Of a stretch of DNA of 64,000 nt, positions 23,901-37,142 are shown in pieces (positions within the stretch are counted from its first letter, which is position 1; the number at the start of each line of letters is the position of its first letter). A model generated the notes under the pieces. That model was not told where the DNA came from and searched no databases. It was given only the letters and a program-made list of their open reading frames with translations. Location: positions 1,691,194 to 1,755,193 of the forward strand of contig CM026432.1 of assembly GCA_014871385.1 (NCBI GenBank). The letters are read 5' to 3'. Origin of the DNA: Ceratodon purpureus (lineage: Eukaryota; Streptophyta; Bryopsida; Pseudoditrichales; Ditrichaceae). The position numbers and the translations under genes are program-made.

Positions 23901-24507
23901 TGAAGGTTGTTAGGGACTTTCTTTTTTATCTTGTTTACTGCTAAGAATAGGTGAACTGATAATTGAAATGTCTATACAGGCAATGCAGCGGTGCAATCAG
24001 CCGATTCCGTGCAGTACGTTTAATCATGATGGAACCATCTTCGCTTATGGGGTATGTATCACTACGTCCTGAGAAAATTAGTTTTAAGTTTTCAACAAAC
24101 AGAGATGTTGAAACTTTAGTTAGCTCACTTGATTTGACAGCTTTTACTTCCAAACTACATAGATGTATTGAGAGAGAAACATTGAATTACACATTAAATC
24201 TGGTATTCAACAGGTTAGTTATGACTGGAGCAAAGGTGCTGAGAATCACAACCCTTCACAAGCCCGCAACTACATTCTTCTCCATCCCACTCAGGTAATT
24301 ATAGCTACCTGAATCAAGTAGATATATTCAATTTAACTACCAGCTTACCATCTTTAACCATTAGTCTGAATCCTACACAATTTATTACAGAGTACACTAC
24401 TGCAAATCACCAGTTCTTATCTATTGTATGTGCCAACATGTTATTTCTGCCGGCAGGATTCTGAAGTAAAAGCAAAAGCACGTGTGGCTGCGAGTGGAAG
24501 GAAGTAA
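20913..24507 (+). CDS. RAE1: RAE1 mRNA-export factor, WD40 protein
   Basis: Eleven exons: 20913-20969, 21828-21914, 22043-22111, 22429-22622, 22914-23055, 23313-23393, 23515-23643, 23795-23872, 23980-24051, 24214-24294 and 24457-24507. Phases all join and give about 346 residues, against about 349 in Arabidopsis. The first exon was found by its junction text NPNKSFE, the same place as in Arabidopsis. It starts [10 protein letters not shown] and is followed by an 858-bp intron. WD40 blades are evident ([55 protein letters not shown]). The family-specific segments [12 protein letters not shown] and NFTFKCHRD are intact. It acts at nuclear pores with NUP98 in mRNA export and in spindle assembly. 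The gene appears complete and functional. Confidence 0.97.
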
Positions 24508-26611
24508 ACATGAACTAGGATGTTCTTGTCTTGCGTTGTGGTGCTGTCTACTGGCAGCGTTGAGCAGTTGACCATCATTTGTGTTATTTGAAGACGATAT
24601 GCACAGCCTCCCCGAGTGTTCGCTGAGGTTCACATGACTTTTCCTGCACGGCTCTGCATCAGCGTACTTCAGAAGTTCTGCTATTCAGACTGAAGGAAAG
24701 TGAAGTCTTTTCCAGTCATATGAAGTGATGGGACCTCTGCTGAGTGGATCGGGAGGATTTATGATGGTTGGACCTCAGGATAGCAATGATTTCTTAACTC
24801 ACAAGATGTTCTCCGAATGCCACGCATTATATAACTTACCTTTTCGGACAAATTTGGTCGAACTACGATGGGGCCGTATTCAAGTCTACGTGTAGAAGGA
24901 ATGTTAAGTTGGTAAAGTCTTCATTGTGTTCATTGCGTTCCTTTCCAGGCCAGCGTAGAATTTTCGGATTAACCATTACATGAGTCCTTGTAAAAGTGGG
25001 GTATTCGGTATTGTAAATCTGTTGGAAGGGACTCGCCCACGGATGCAAGTGAATGTAAGCTTTTGTGGCTTGACTCGCATTAAACTTTCCTCAATAAATT
25101 TCTGTAAGTTGAATGTCATGTGGTTGTAATAGGCTTCTAAAGATATGACTGACCTACTCGTCTCAGCCAGCTGCATTGTAGTTCGTTGTTGTAAATTAGA
25201 CGTGGATAGTCGTTTCCAAAAGGTTACATATTGGCTCGTTTAATCGAGATCCATTAATCGTTCATCAAGCTTTTGTTAATATGTCGTATTACATATAATA
25301 CATACTATATGTTTTCTTCTATTGAGCAATGAGTATCACCTTCATAAGTTCCATCCATGCAACTATGTAAGCAATGTCCACATGGAGTACTTAGTTGTTC
25401 ACATTCGTTTTGTGGCTCCAAGCTCCCTTGATAAATGGTTGTTTTTCTCAGTAAATTCATGGACCCAGAAGCGGTGTCTGTTAACTGCTCATTGACCCCA
25501 TTTCAATATTTCAAACCCAACTTCTGATTTCAAACCCAACTTCTGCTTTCAACAATTTAAAGTTGTTACAGTCAAGACCAACTGAGCAGAATCTTTTCTT
25601 CTTTTCAAGTTTTACATACGAAAGGATTACCTTTCATTTCAGTATGCTTCCTAGATCCTGCCTCCTTTGAGGACCATTGTCACATCCTACCCCTATAATG
25701 AGGAAACTTTCCTGAGTCCCATTTGTCAAAGTTTCACACCCAAGCATTGTCCAACTACCTTCACCTACAATCTGTTTGTATGACCTATTAGTCAACACAA
25801 GTGAACCAATTTGCTATAAAGAGAATCTCACAGCAACGTTTCAGCCACTGCATAGGACACATAACCATGATCATGGCAACTCAACTGCACAAAATTGAAC
25901 AGTGTCTCAATAGTGTCTGATAAGCCCAAATATCTCCAAGAACCTCTCTTGGACCCCCACGTTTATACACTGAAACCTACATCTCTACAAATTAAGACCA
26001 CTACCCCAAATTTTACAAAATTCCCGCTGCAGTCTCAACAGCATGTAGTCTCATCCTACAAAACTTCCAAGCTAGCGATGAATTTTACAAGAATCTACAT
26101 CTCTATCACCACACTAGGATGTCATTGTTCACGTACTAAAAAATAACCCACTGGACTATCCTATTGAAAGCACTTGAAACCTCTACTGTAATGAGAGTAC
26201 CTGTAGATGTCTATGCAGCTCAGCCACGGACATTCCTTTCTTCATTTGCCACATCAAAATTTCTCCGTAATATATGTCTCTGAAAGATCAAATGCAGTAC
26301 CATTATTTGCACAAGCGCATAGACGTCTGTACGATACTCGACCAAAGCAGAATTCTCCAATGGTAAGTCTAGCTCTTTGTGACATATATAACCATAATTC
26401 CAATCTGTCCCAAACTTCAACGACTACCAAATTTGCTCCTGATTTGCAGTGAGCACCAAAAACTGTATTGATCGGTGGCACCAGACCTCATTCACTTTGA
26501 TCGCCATGCATTTAATCAGCATGTAACGCACTGTACATGCAACATGCAACGACCAAAATTCAACCCAAACAATCACAACTGTCTTTCAATGAGCGGGAGT
26601 TCGAACTTCGA
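24508..26611. other. Intergenic between convergent RAE1 and receptor kinase
   Basis: No gene is recognised. RAE1 and the LRR kinase converge, so the 3' UTRs lie at the two ends. An imperfect tandem pair of about 20 bp (TTTCAAACCCAACTTCTG, twice) sits at about 25506-25545. The rest is ordinary unique-looking sequence. Confidence 0.5.
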
Positions 26612-29600
26612 TCAATGGATCACGACTCCCTTCATGTGAGCTGGAGTTGAACCTAGATCGACTCTCGAACGATCAAACGCCTGCATCGTCGAAATCATTT
26701 CCAACGACTTCACGACCTCGAGCATGGAAGGTCGTAGCGCCGGCGTCGCCTCGGTGCACCGCAGTGCGAGCGCCAGAAACGCCGAAACCTGCTGCGCGGC
26801 GCCGGAGTCTAATACATTCTTATCGAGCACCTCATCGAACCGGCCGCTAGAAACCAGAATTCTTGTCATTTCGATCAGGTTCGACCCGCAGCGGCCGGTG
26901 AAGTGCGGGCCAGTCGGACGTTTTCCGGCGAGAAGCTCAAGCATGACAACGCCGAAGCTGTAGACGTCGCCCTTCGTCGTCGCACGCCAAGTCTGGGAGT
27001 ATTCTGGCGGGACGTAGCCTGGAGTCCCTGCAACAACGGTGCTCACATGCGTGCAGTCGATGTCCATGATGCGCGCCATGCCGAAGTCGGTCAGGACGGC
27101 TTTGAATTTCTCGTTGAGGAGGATATTGGAGGTTTTCATGTCGCGGTGGATGATTAGGTGGACGCACTCGTGGTGCAGAAACGACAGTCCGCGCGCTGTC
27201 TCGAGCGCGATGCTGAGGCGGAGCGGCCAGTTGAGCTTTGCAGCTCTCTCCTCGCTCTCGTAGAGCCAGTCGTCGAGAGAGCCGTGTGCGAAGTATTCAT
27301 ACACGAGCAGCATTTCGTCATCGCTGCAGCAATAGCCGAGGAGGGAGACCAGATTCTCGTGCTGGATCATGCCTAGCGTTTCCATTTCAGCTTGGAACTC
27401 CCGCGGGCCTTGCGCGCCGTTTTGGACGAGTTTCTTGATGGCGACGGTTGTGCCGTTTGCGAGTTGGGCTTTGTAAACGATCCCGAATCCGCCGTCACCG
27501 ACGATGTTGCTCGGGCTGAAGTTGTTGGTGGCTTGCAGGAGGTGGGCGTAGGTAAGTGACTCCAGGCACGGGGTTCCGAAAGACGCCACCGCGATGTGGC
27601 GCATATGGCGCATGCTGCGAGACTTCGGCACTTCCGAGAAGTGTGACTTCCCCGAGTCGTCCTCCCAGTAAAGGCCGAGTGCCTTCTCGGTCTCCTCCGC
27701 CTTGCGTTTGCGCCAATTCACCACTAAGCAGTAGCATGTGCACACGATCAAGAGCGCTGCCAATGTAGAAAAGCTGCTGAGAAAAGCGATCGTAAGCGCC
27801 TTCATAATCTTCCGTCGTCTAATATTCGGTCGGTCGCCCCCCGATGGTGCACCACCAGAACCGCTGCTCGATCTCATTTGACTACAAAGCAATGGCACAT
27901 TCATAGTGCCATTCGCCCAATTCGCGTTCTCAAGGACGTTCTTCAGCATCGGATCTGAGTCGTTGAAACAGAGATTGATGTCGCCCATGTAGGGATCCCA
28001 TCCCAAGGTCGTGAACTGCCCTTTGCTTGGAATGGTGCCGCTCAGGAGCCTGTTGTAGGAGACGTTCAGAACTGTCAGTGAGCTCAGTTCACCGAGCTCT
28101 AGAGGCAGAGCTCCGGAGAGGTCGTTGTAGGCCATATCCAGCGTTACGAGGAGAGACGCATTGCCCAATGTGGCCGGAATAGATCCGTTCAAGTGGTTTT
28201 TCGATACGTTGAGGTTGTAAAGAGGCTGGCTGCCTAGTTCTGGAGGAATTGGTCCTGTTAAATGATTCTCGGACAGGATGAGGAATCCTAGAGTTGTAGT
28301 GGAATTGCTGCGGTTGAAGTTGGGTATGGACCCGTTAAGATCATTCTTCCCTAGTTGCCAGTAGCTCAGCACTTTGCTCTCGCCGTTGAAACTGTTGCTG
28401 CGGAACTTCAACCCGCCGCGGACGAGGAAAGGTAACCATGAGTGACATCTCTGAGGGTCATTTAAGTCCAGCAAGGTGTCGAAGTGCTGGGACTGCCCTG
28501 GCGACCATGTGGAGACGATAGAGCACTCGCCCACTCCATCAAGGATCCAAGGATTCTCCTGGTTTTGCCGAAATACTCGACCTGCATCCCATCCCACGGT
28601 ACTGAAATCTTCGGGAATGGGCCCTGTTAACTCATTTTTGGCCAGGTTGATCCATAGCAAGCTGGAGCAGTTGGTAAGCTCCGGTGGAATAGTGCCGTTG
28701 AGGGTGTTGTTTCCTAGCTGCAACCACAGAAGATCCCGGAGGTTCCCGAGGCTGCTCGGAATGGCGCCGCTGAGCCAGTTGGACGATAAATCTAGTCCCT
28801 GTAGGTGTGTTATGTTTCCCAGCTCGGCCGGAATAGTGCCTGTCAAATTATTGCCCGACAGGCGAAGCATCCTTAAGCTGGCGACTCGTCCAAACTCCGG
28901 CAGCACGCTTCCTTGAATAGAATTCACACTCAAATCCAAGTAACGAAGCATCGGGAGCGTGGTGACCTCCACTGGAATCGTCCCGGAAAATCTGTTGATC
29001 TGCAATGTTATGAAGTGGAGATTGGGAAGCTGACCTAGCCATGTGGGGACTGGACCTGTGAGGTTGTTGTTGCCCACATCCAGCAGCTCCAGTAAGCTGC
29101 AGTTTCTTAGACTCTGGGGCAGAGTTCCGGTCAGATTGTTGTTGCCCAGCGCCAGGAGCCTCAGCTTCTTGAGATTTCCGAAGTCGTCGGGAATTGATCC
29201 GGTGAAGTGGTTTCCTTGCATAATCAGCATGTCTAAGTTGCTGCAGTTGCCCAGCTTCTGCGGAAGCGGGCCCGAGAAATTGTTCCATGCAATGTCCAGA
29301 CTGACGAGGTTTTGACAATTTGAGAGAAGAGTGTCAGGAATGGATCCAATGAAGCCATTATTATCGGCCATTATCAGCTCCTGCAGGAACGGCAGCTGCC
29401 CTACCCGTGGAGGGATCTCTCCCATGAGAGTGTTGTTGCCGACGTCCACGATGCGCAGGTTTGCGCAATCTCCCAACTCGTTCGGGAGGCTCCCTGTGAG
29501 TTTATTGGAGGATACATTCCAGTATATAAGGTTGGTGCAGTTGGTAAACAACTCAGGTGGAATGGGCCCCTTTAGCCGGTTCCGGGACAGATCCAATTCC

Positions 29601-30519
29601 TGGAGCTGAGCAAGTCTTCCAAAATGAATTGGGATGGGTCCTTCGAGCTTATTGTCTGTGAGATTTAGCTCCTGGACGTTTGACAACAAATCAAACTCTG
29701 TAGCACTTGTCGACATATAACGATCGAACCATGAACATTTTTGAATAAGTGTAACCATTTCATGAAGTCTTGTCCGTGCAATCTACTCCTCAGTTCAAAG
29801 CAAATGGAAATTATGAATCGTTCCAGCAAATGGATTACACATGGGTGTGCTGGAATTGAGACTTACCTTCAAGTTGAAGCAGTCACCAATTTCAGGAGGT
29901 ATGTTGCCGGTGAGGTTGTTAGAAGATAAGGAGAGAAAAGTGAGAGCCGAGAGGCTGGATATTTGGGCAGGGACAGGGCCGGTGAGGTTGATAGAGGTGA
30001 GGTTGAGAACGGTGACCCGGAGCTCGCCTTGCCATTCTCCGCATCCGACCCGGGGCCAGTCACAAGGACCGGAGTTCCTGTCCCGTTCATCGTTTTGTCC
30101 CCAATATGCAGTGAGGAACGGGCTACTACTCTTCCAGGAGAGAAGAATCGCTTCGTCCTGGCTCAATCGGCCACGAGAGTAATTGAACGCCAGCAATTCT
30201 GCGAAGTAAAGTTGTAAATTAGTTGGCTGTGCATGAATTCTGGCGGCACTTCGAAACGGAAGGGATGAACCTCTTCAGACGCTACAATGTAGATCATCTA
30301 CGAAATTAATGCACTGAGTTATATTTTGAACTCGCCAATATTAGAAACTGTTGGTTCATGTTGAGAGCACTCACCTCGATTCCTGAAGTTTGGACGTCGT
30401 CTTGCAGCTCTTTGGATACCACCATCAACCCTCGCAGCTGAGGTAAATGTGTGTGACTGCGTCGTGCTCAGCACGAAGCAAAGAAACAGAATCCAAGTTC
30501 TAAGAGTGCACATAGACAT
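26612..30519 (-). CDS. LRR receptor-like serine/threonine kinase with island domain
   Basis: Three exons: 30519-30375, 30198-29867 and 29671-26612, about 1178 residues. Exon 1 encodes a signal peptide (MSMCTLRTWILFLCFVLS). Exon 2 encodes the LRR N-terminal cap and first repeats. I placed the exon 3 acceptor at 29672 because NLK then ELNLTDN keeps the 24-residue repeat period. About 20 plant-type LRRs follow, interrupted by a non-LRR island (around WDAGRVFRQNQENPW to FLVRGGLKF) as in the BRI1/PSKR subfamily. A transmembrane helix lies at about 784-810. The kinase domain (about 870-1160) has VGDGGFGIVYKA, the HRD loop IIHRDMKTSN, the DFG motif in TDFGMAR and GTPGYVPPEY, so it is an active RD kinase by motif. 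It acts at the plasma membrane. The ligand is unknown. Steroid or peptide binding through the island is the family precedent. Confidence 0.92.
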
Positions 30520-33194
30520 GCTTAGATGGGGAGCGCCTGAAATCAGCCACTTTGCATGGTATGTGGTTGAATCCAATCCGACAAAACGGCGACTTGCAGC
30601 GGCCCTAGAACTAACTCTACAAAAGTGTGGTTCAATACTGTGGCCATCAAGTACTAAGGAGTTAGTGCCCTCTCGGTTGGTTGCACTATTGCTTTCTTGG
30701 TTGGTTGGTTGTGAGTATTTGGTTCTCGGGTGATTGGAAATGCCAGGTTCCATCTCTTGCACTCTAGATATTGTGTTGTGGAGTCAAAAAGCAAAGTCAA
30801 GGAGAAATGTGTATCACAACCTTTCCTAGACTTAGAGATAACAGAAATTGCCCAGGTACATCTTGGAAGACAACGGAACATAACATTATCGGAAGGGGAA
30901 GCGGATCAGCTCAGAATAGACGACGATAGTTCTGGACGGGGTTCTGGAGTTTTTTTTCTTTGAGAGGTTTTGTGAGTTAGTATTTGGCTATGGAGTTTCC
31001 AAACATCTCCCTCAATGGTAGTCAACAAAGAACACTTTCTGCTGAAGGCTTCCATATCAGCCACTCCAGGGAGCCCTCAAGTCTTGACTCGTTTTCACAG
31101 GATTCCACTTACTTGCTCAAAACAACATGCAGCAGTGGATGTCAATCTGACTTCCAACCATCCTTCTCCTCCGAGAGTCCATTCCAATCTTTGCTCTCTC
31201 CCCTTGCCAATGAATGGAAAATTGCGCTGTACGCCTCGCAGCCAGATCTCTCCTGGACTCCGCCGACATGATTCCCATACCTAGCACTCAGATGGACAGA
31301 ATCGTCTTAACAACTATGGCGTCAGCTAGTATTGCCTCACAAGCTTGTAGTCTAAGTGTTTCTACGATCTCATGTGTCGAAAGCCAGTAGAGAGCAACTC
31401 TTGTATCGTGTGAGTTGTTCCTATCAAGGTGGAGCTTATTCGTGACTTCAAAATAACGTCTAGGGAGCCTGGTGAGTCTGTCAAAGTCTATAATATTGCA
31501 AGCCACGATCATCAACGTCGAGTCACGATAATTGTATCAACAGTGACGTCCGCAGTACCACTTGGCTTGAATATGAGGCTCTTTTTCCAGACAACTGAAA
31601 CTTTGTTAGAACTACAGGTTCTTGAAACACTAATTCCTGCTGCGGGGTCTATCAAATTGATGACACCAAGATGGCCGACTACGAGAAAGCGGTCCTCATG
31701 CATGCAAGGAACTGGAGCTGTAACACAGGAAGGAGCAGGAAAGGAGCAGGATGCGGGCGTGTGCATAGTTGTAGACCTTGACCACGTCTAGAATTAAATC
31801 ATTGTTTTTTCTGCACACTCATTTGATGTACAGGTGCACAATCCTCCATTTCCTCGGTTCCCTCGCAGGAGCGCAGCTCGAGCGTCAAAGACCGTGACGC
31901 ACGTCGACCTTCATGTCGTCAAAGTAGTTCTTCTGCCTACATAGTTAGAAGAAATTGAGATTATAATTTGTGCTGTTACCAAACACAAAGATTCCATTCA
32001 CTATGACCTGTTAACTTCGTACTGGTGTCGGTGTGAAACAGCAAATAAGCTACATTTGTTATCTCGAAGAAAATAAATTTTTGAATTGTCATCACCATCC
32101 CTTTCCGTTGACACTGTCTTGCAGTAGAATTCACGCTAGCTGTGGAAGTCAAATTATACCAAACCATGAATTGCGCACCACCTCTGCTTCCGAGTTGTTT
32201 GTAGCCCAACTTCTCAAATCTGTAACTCTGAGGTTATGGACAAAGCAGCAACCAAGGTGCCGCTGGATGTGCATTATGCAACACCTTCTGTAGACACTCC
32301 TATGGAACAATTTCTGTACAAACATCTATTTTGTGGCCAAGTGCAGATTGTGCATTAACTGCCCATTTCTCAGTTAGAGCTACACTTGGCGTGTGATCTG
32401 TTGATATTCAAAAGAGTTCTCTAGTTCTAGGAAATTCATTTTGACGTGGCTGACCGATATTTCTCGACATGCTGACTTCTTTATTAATTTTTTCTCAATG
32501 GAGTGATATTATTTGAAACTGTAGTAGCTGGATTTAAATGACAAGCGTAACCTTTGACGTGGAAGGAAGAGTTTGAAAAACTGTTGAAAAAGCATTGAAG
32601 CTTGATAAAGAAGGTGATCCAAAGTTTAGTTCTGAGGAGACCTGGAGTTGCGAGACCTTGACCCTAACTGATCATATCTGCTGTACTTGATACCTCATTC
32701 GAGAATAGCAAAAAAACAACTCCTGTTATTTATTTCATAATCATTTGTACATTGATGGCTCCCTGCTTTGTTAACCTTGAGGAAGGCCTCCATGTTTGTG
32801 AAGCCTAGTCTTCATTCAAAGTGGCCATTTAAAAAAATTAATTTCTTTTTTCATGATTATGTTGAAGTAAATTTGGAAATTACATCTCCATGGTTTACAC
32901 TCATTGAAATTTATTGTAAACTATACGCAATGTTAGAGTGTCATTTAGAAAAATAGTGACCATTAAAAAACAATAATTATATGTACTTTTCAGTCAGGAC
33001 TATGATTATCAATCCACATTACCAAAAAATGATAAAATTTATTTTTTTGCAACCAACTTAATAAATTTTAGCTTCCTAAAGTAATACTTATTTGTAATTA
33101 AGCTACATCATATAGTTGAAGTACTTTGCCACTTTATTCTTAAAGTTCCTTTCACATTCTAACATTGTATCAATTTCATCAAAGAATTGATTAT
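30520..33194. other. Receptor kinase upstream region and AT-rich transition
   Basis: The first few hundred bases should be the promoter of the minus-strand receptor kinase. From about 31.3 kb the sequence becomes AT-rich. I see no family signature in any of the open frames, including 31429-31791 on the plus strand. Nothing further is supported. Confidence 0.45.
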
Positions 33195-33200
33195 CTACTA

Positions 33201-34595
33201 CTTCCTCGTCTCAAAATAATTTGCTGATTTGCTTAATTTGGTTGTTTTAAGGCCAATTTGTCTCTACCCTTTGTAATACGCTTTTAATGCTGACTCATCC
33301 ACATCTTCGACACCATGCTGACAAATCCGAGGGATGTAATAAGGTTCCAACCTAGTTCAAGAAGCAGCAATGAATTGACAAGGTCCTTTTTGTGCACACC
33401 TTTGACTTGTCATTTATTGAAAGACGACTTTTTTTAACCCCTAAAGTATCAACTCAACAGTTTTGGTATGATTTAGGGTCCGGTCAGGCTTCCTATGAGT
33501 CAAATTTTATCGGATGTGGCTGTAACTTTGGCACAACATGGGAAATTGTCATATCTTTCTAGCAAGACCAAATTTTACTTCCATCGGACCCGTAGTTAAG
33601 AAACTATTGGTGTTTAAAGATCAAATTTCAATTCAGGGCAGCTAGGGCAGGTTTGTGGCCGATGGGAGTGGTGTACCAAATCTGTGAAAGTCTACAGTGA
33701 CTTCCAAATGATCCTTTCTGAAATTGTTTCATAAATTTTTTTTAAATTTGATTTTGAAAAATCCAACCGTAGGATCTTGTTTAGAGCCATCAAATTAGTC
33801 TACGTGCCAAGTTTTGTAAACTTTGACCGTACGGATCTTGAGATATATTTAGTCAAAGTTTCAAGTTTTATAAAAACTGTCAAGACAGTTCAACAGTGAT
33901 TGGGTCACCTTCATCACCCATTTTCCCTTCACCATTTTCTCCTCCTAAACCACAGTATATGCTGTAAAATTCATATCTATTTTGGATTTATTTATTTTTT
34001 GGATTTTTTTCCTCTAAAATTTCTTTTCCATACAAATGCATGTATACACCGTTTGGATTCCCAAAAATTGATGATCTTCTTAAGCATTTGTAGTGTAGAA
34101 AAAGACCTAGTGTATAAGCATTTCATTTGACTCCCGTCACTAGAAATGTGGTTTTCCAATGCTTTTGTGTGTTGTATTGTCTTCAATTTTTTTGGACATA
34201 CTCCCAACTCACTTTAGAATCCAAAACTGAAGAGCCTCCACCCATGCGATCTTCAAAAATGGACTGTTTTACTCTCCGAAGTCTGGCTGTCCCTGCCGGG
34301 CAGGACCAAAAGAAACTTTTCACTCAAGTTCAAACCTTACGATCTTCCAAACGGTGAAGAGTTACAGTCTAAAATTTTGTGTACACATACATGTACAAGT
34401 AAGGTAATAGATCCTACGGTTAGATTCTCCTAAATACATTTAAATTTGCATAATTCTACTTTGAACTAAAACATGGCAGAATTGAGGCAGAATCTGGGAT
34501 TTTATGGCCAAATACTTTAGGGGTTAACAAATCAAGGTATTTTTTTGAGAGAGATTTTTCAAGCAAATCACGATGTTATTCTGAGACGGAGGGAG
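33201..34595. mobile_element. Stowaway-type MITE split by a later insertion
   Basis: The ends are CTTCCTCGTCTCAAAATAA on the left and, read inward on the other strand, CTCCCTCCGTCTCAGAATAA on the right. Each is flanked by TA. CTCCCTCCGTCTCAGAATAA is the standard end of plant Stowaway (mariner-related) MITEs. The terminal similarity continues inward to GATTTGCTT on both sides. Removing the inner element at 33439-34523 and one TTAA leaves about 306 bp, a typical Stowaway size. It carries no coding capacity. Confidence 0.8.
33439..34523. mobile_element. Non-autonomous TTAA-flanked element A (piggyBac-like ends)
   Basis: 1085 bp, bounded by TTAA at 33435-33438 and 34524-34527, with perfect 12-bp terminal inverted repeats CCCCTAAAGTAT. 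A TTAA target site and ends starting with C runs are hallmarks of the piggyBac superfamily. There is no transposase-like frame. Internal copies of an ACCGTAGGATCTT-like motif occur near 33768, 33825 and (inverted) 34416. It lies inside a Stowaway element. Confidence 0.65.
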
Positions 34596-36152
34596 TACTA
34601 TTTTCATTTTTGTATTTAAAAAAATGTTACAATGTAGCCAAATACTATGGTGTATCCAAAACAATTTACATTCACCCATATTACAGAAGAGAGCTCGATC
34701 CCGATCGAGGCGTATGGCCTTAGAGGGGTCTCGAGGCAAAGGGCAAGGACGCAACCTCGCCCCAGCTGAATGGCCTCTCCCAAGCCGTGGCCCGTGAGCC
34801 CCAATCTAGAGGAACTCTCCTAGCAAAATTCTCTACGGGTTTTCCAACGTAGAGGGGATTACGCTCAAAAACTCAGAAGGCTCTTTACCTAGCAGTGCGG
34901 GAGGTGCACTTATTACCGCAATAAGAAAACTGAATGGGAGTTACAAATTAGTGAATGTATTTTTCATCTAAGGCTCGTAATTTTATTCATTATTTTTAAT
35001 AAATGATTATTAATACTTGACTTCTTCATCCATTTTTCTTCATTCTCAATCCTTAAAGCTAGGTGCTTGCCAATGACTTTTGATGTTTTTTGTGTTTTTT
35101 AGCACTCAAAAGCTAAAAATAAAATAAAAAACCATCGGTCAATGACTTGAGATACTGCTAGTATACATTTATAACGGTGTGGCACATTAGAGATAGAGTG
35201 CAAGCATTGCACAAAATGCTCCTGGCTACCAATTCAGTATCACTGTTCTAGTATTCCAGTCTTGTAGGCCAAACCTTTTTTTCATTTTTTCTTAAAAAAT
35301 TTCCTTTATCTTTTTAATTTATTTTTCTTTTGGTACATGTTTAATTGCAGAGTTTAATCCTATTTTCTCAAGACTGAGATGAGAAATGTAGCAGGCTTAC
35401 AACTTTTGCAAAACCCTGCAATTTCACTCTATGTAGAGTCACCTTTCAAGTTTGAGCTTGTTTTTGGGGGCCATTCTGCATTATTAGCTACCAGGAACAT
35501 AGAACAAAACAGAGATTGTGATTTGGATTCCTTTGACTGAGTTGCATAAACCAAGGTTAAGTTAGATGCATTCATTGGAAAACTACATGGTGCCACACAA
35601 AAGCAAGTTCAGAAAGTAGTACGCATCTTCTGCAGGTTGCCAAGTTTGACTCATGGGTTGAAAGATGGTGCCATGTATACATTGAGCTACGAGAAAGTGT
35701 ACATCACTGCTATGTCCTTTAGAACAGGCAAAAGAAAGGTGACCAGTTTTAAAGGATTCGGTGGACATTCCGCATTGGTCCCTTAGCATGTCTTGCATTG
35801 CCTTTCATGAAAGTCAGTCCTTGTAAGCTGGCATGACAACGGCCCTAAATTTCATGTCTTAGCACGGGGTGCTAGTCAGCAGTATTTTGAGTCTTTTTAG
35901 TTTATTTTTCAATGCTTTATTAATTTTCTATTCCTTTTAATGTCTTGAAGAAAATGAATATGATGGTTTCTTTTGAATTGAGGAGAGGATGGCAAGTATA
36001 GCATTATGTATTTTAATCAAATCCAAAAGGTATACAGCTTGCAAATAATGTCAGTGACAGCTTGGAGCAAAAGATTTAAAGAAATTTCATATGAATATGA
36101 AAATATGCTGTAGAGAAATTTCAAAAACTCTACCAAAGTCACAAAATACGCT
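34596..36152. other. AT-rich sequence without a gene
   Basis: No coding family is seen and I find no paired repeat ends in this stretch. A short frame at 35583-35798 (minus strand) has no signature. It probably consists of old, unrecognisable repeats. Confidence 0.4.
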
Positions 36153-36281
36153 TTAACCCCTAATCGGCCATTTCTCACCAAAAACACTCCAAAAACTAGC
36201 ATTTTATAAGCAAGAGTGAACAAACCAAAAATAAAATAGCTTTTGCATCTCTAACCGTAGGATCTAATCCAAGACTTTTAA

Positions 36282-37142
36282 CCCCTAAAGTTCTAAGGGT
36301 ATTTTTCATCAAAACTGCCTGAAAACAGCCCCTCTTCAAATCAAGGTGGATTTTGCTAATTTGGGGTCTTAATTAGTACATCTAACCGTAAGATCTTGTA
36401 GTTAACTTCTATGTCTACATGTCCACCAAATCTTACACACTCATTCCTCACCAATTGCAAGATTATAATGTTCAAAGTTGAAAATCAAGTTTTTTTTCCC
36501 TGCGCAAAAAGGGAACAGCAGAGTTTTGAAGGCCCAAAAAACCATTTTTTTTCATTATGGATTTTGGCAGTTTTGATGCACATCAAAGAAGACTAAGTTA
36601 GCTAATTGGAATAAAAAAATCATATTCAATAAAGTTGTGGAAGGTTGCCAAAAAAATCATTTTCCGCTAAGGGGTATACTGAAATTCACAAACAAAGGCT
36701 GTTTTTTGACAATAAAAATAGCATACCAAAAAAAATTGGATTAAAAATCCAAACGGTGGGAACATGCTCTACTGCCTTCTCTATACATAGAAATTTTTAT
36801 TTTTGAAAAATATCAAAATCTCAATTTTTGGTGGAATTTCAAAGTTTTGTCTTTGGGCAGATTTGGGCAATTTTGGGCAGTTTTGGGCAGTTTTGGGCAG
36901 AATTTGCTGCATTCACTGTCATTCTCATTGGCTAAGTGACTGCCCTTGGAGGAGCTTTTGCGGTTCAGAGGTGAATAACTTTTCACTCCGACATCGGAAT
37001 TGAGAATAAAAAATACCGACACGAAGCTCTTACCAAGGCCTACTTTCATTAAAATTTTCATAAATTTTGAATTCAAATTGCATCTGCAGGTACATGCCCA
37101 AACTCCAAAATAGCCCCATTTTGCCACATTGTCCTTTAGGGG
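36282..37142. mobile_element. Non-autonomous TTAA-flanked element B
   Basis: 861 bp, bounded by TTAA at 36278-36281 and 37143-37146, with inverted ends CCCCTAAAG. A further left-type end, TTAACCCCTAA, lies at 36153-36163 and could be the original left end or a truncated neighbour. Inside is a direct array of TTTTGGGCAG units at about 36853-36900. The element also contains the recurring ACCGTAAGATCTT motif. No protein is encoded. Confidence 0.55.

Noticed and set aside
28476-30182. Long plus-strand frames opposite the LRR region
   Set aside because: These are antisense shadows created by the regular LRR codon pattern of the receptor kinase.
31429-31791. 120-codon plus-strand frame as a gene
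   Set aside because: No family signature, and a frame on the other strand is open over the same bases. Probably chance.
33439-33450. CCCTAAA words as interstitial telomere repeats
   Set aside because: The plant telomere unit occurs only once at each site, always at a TTAA border and in inverted pairs. Transposon ends explain this better.
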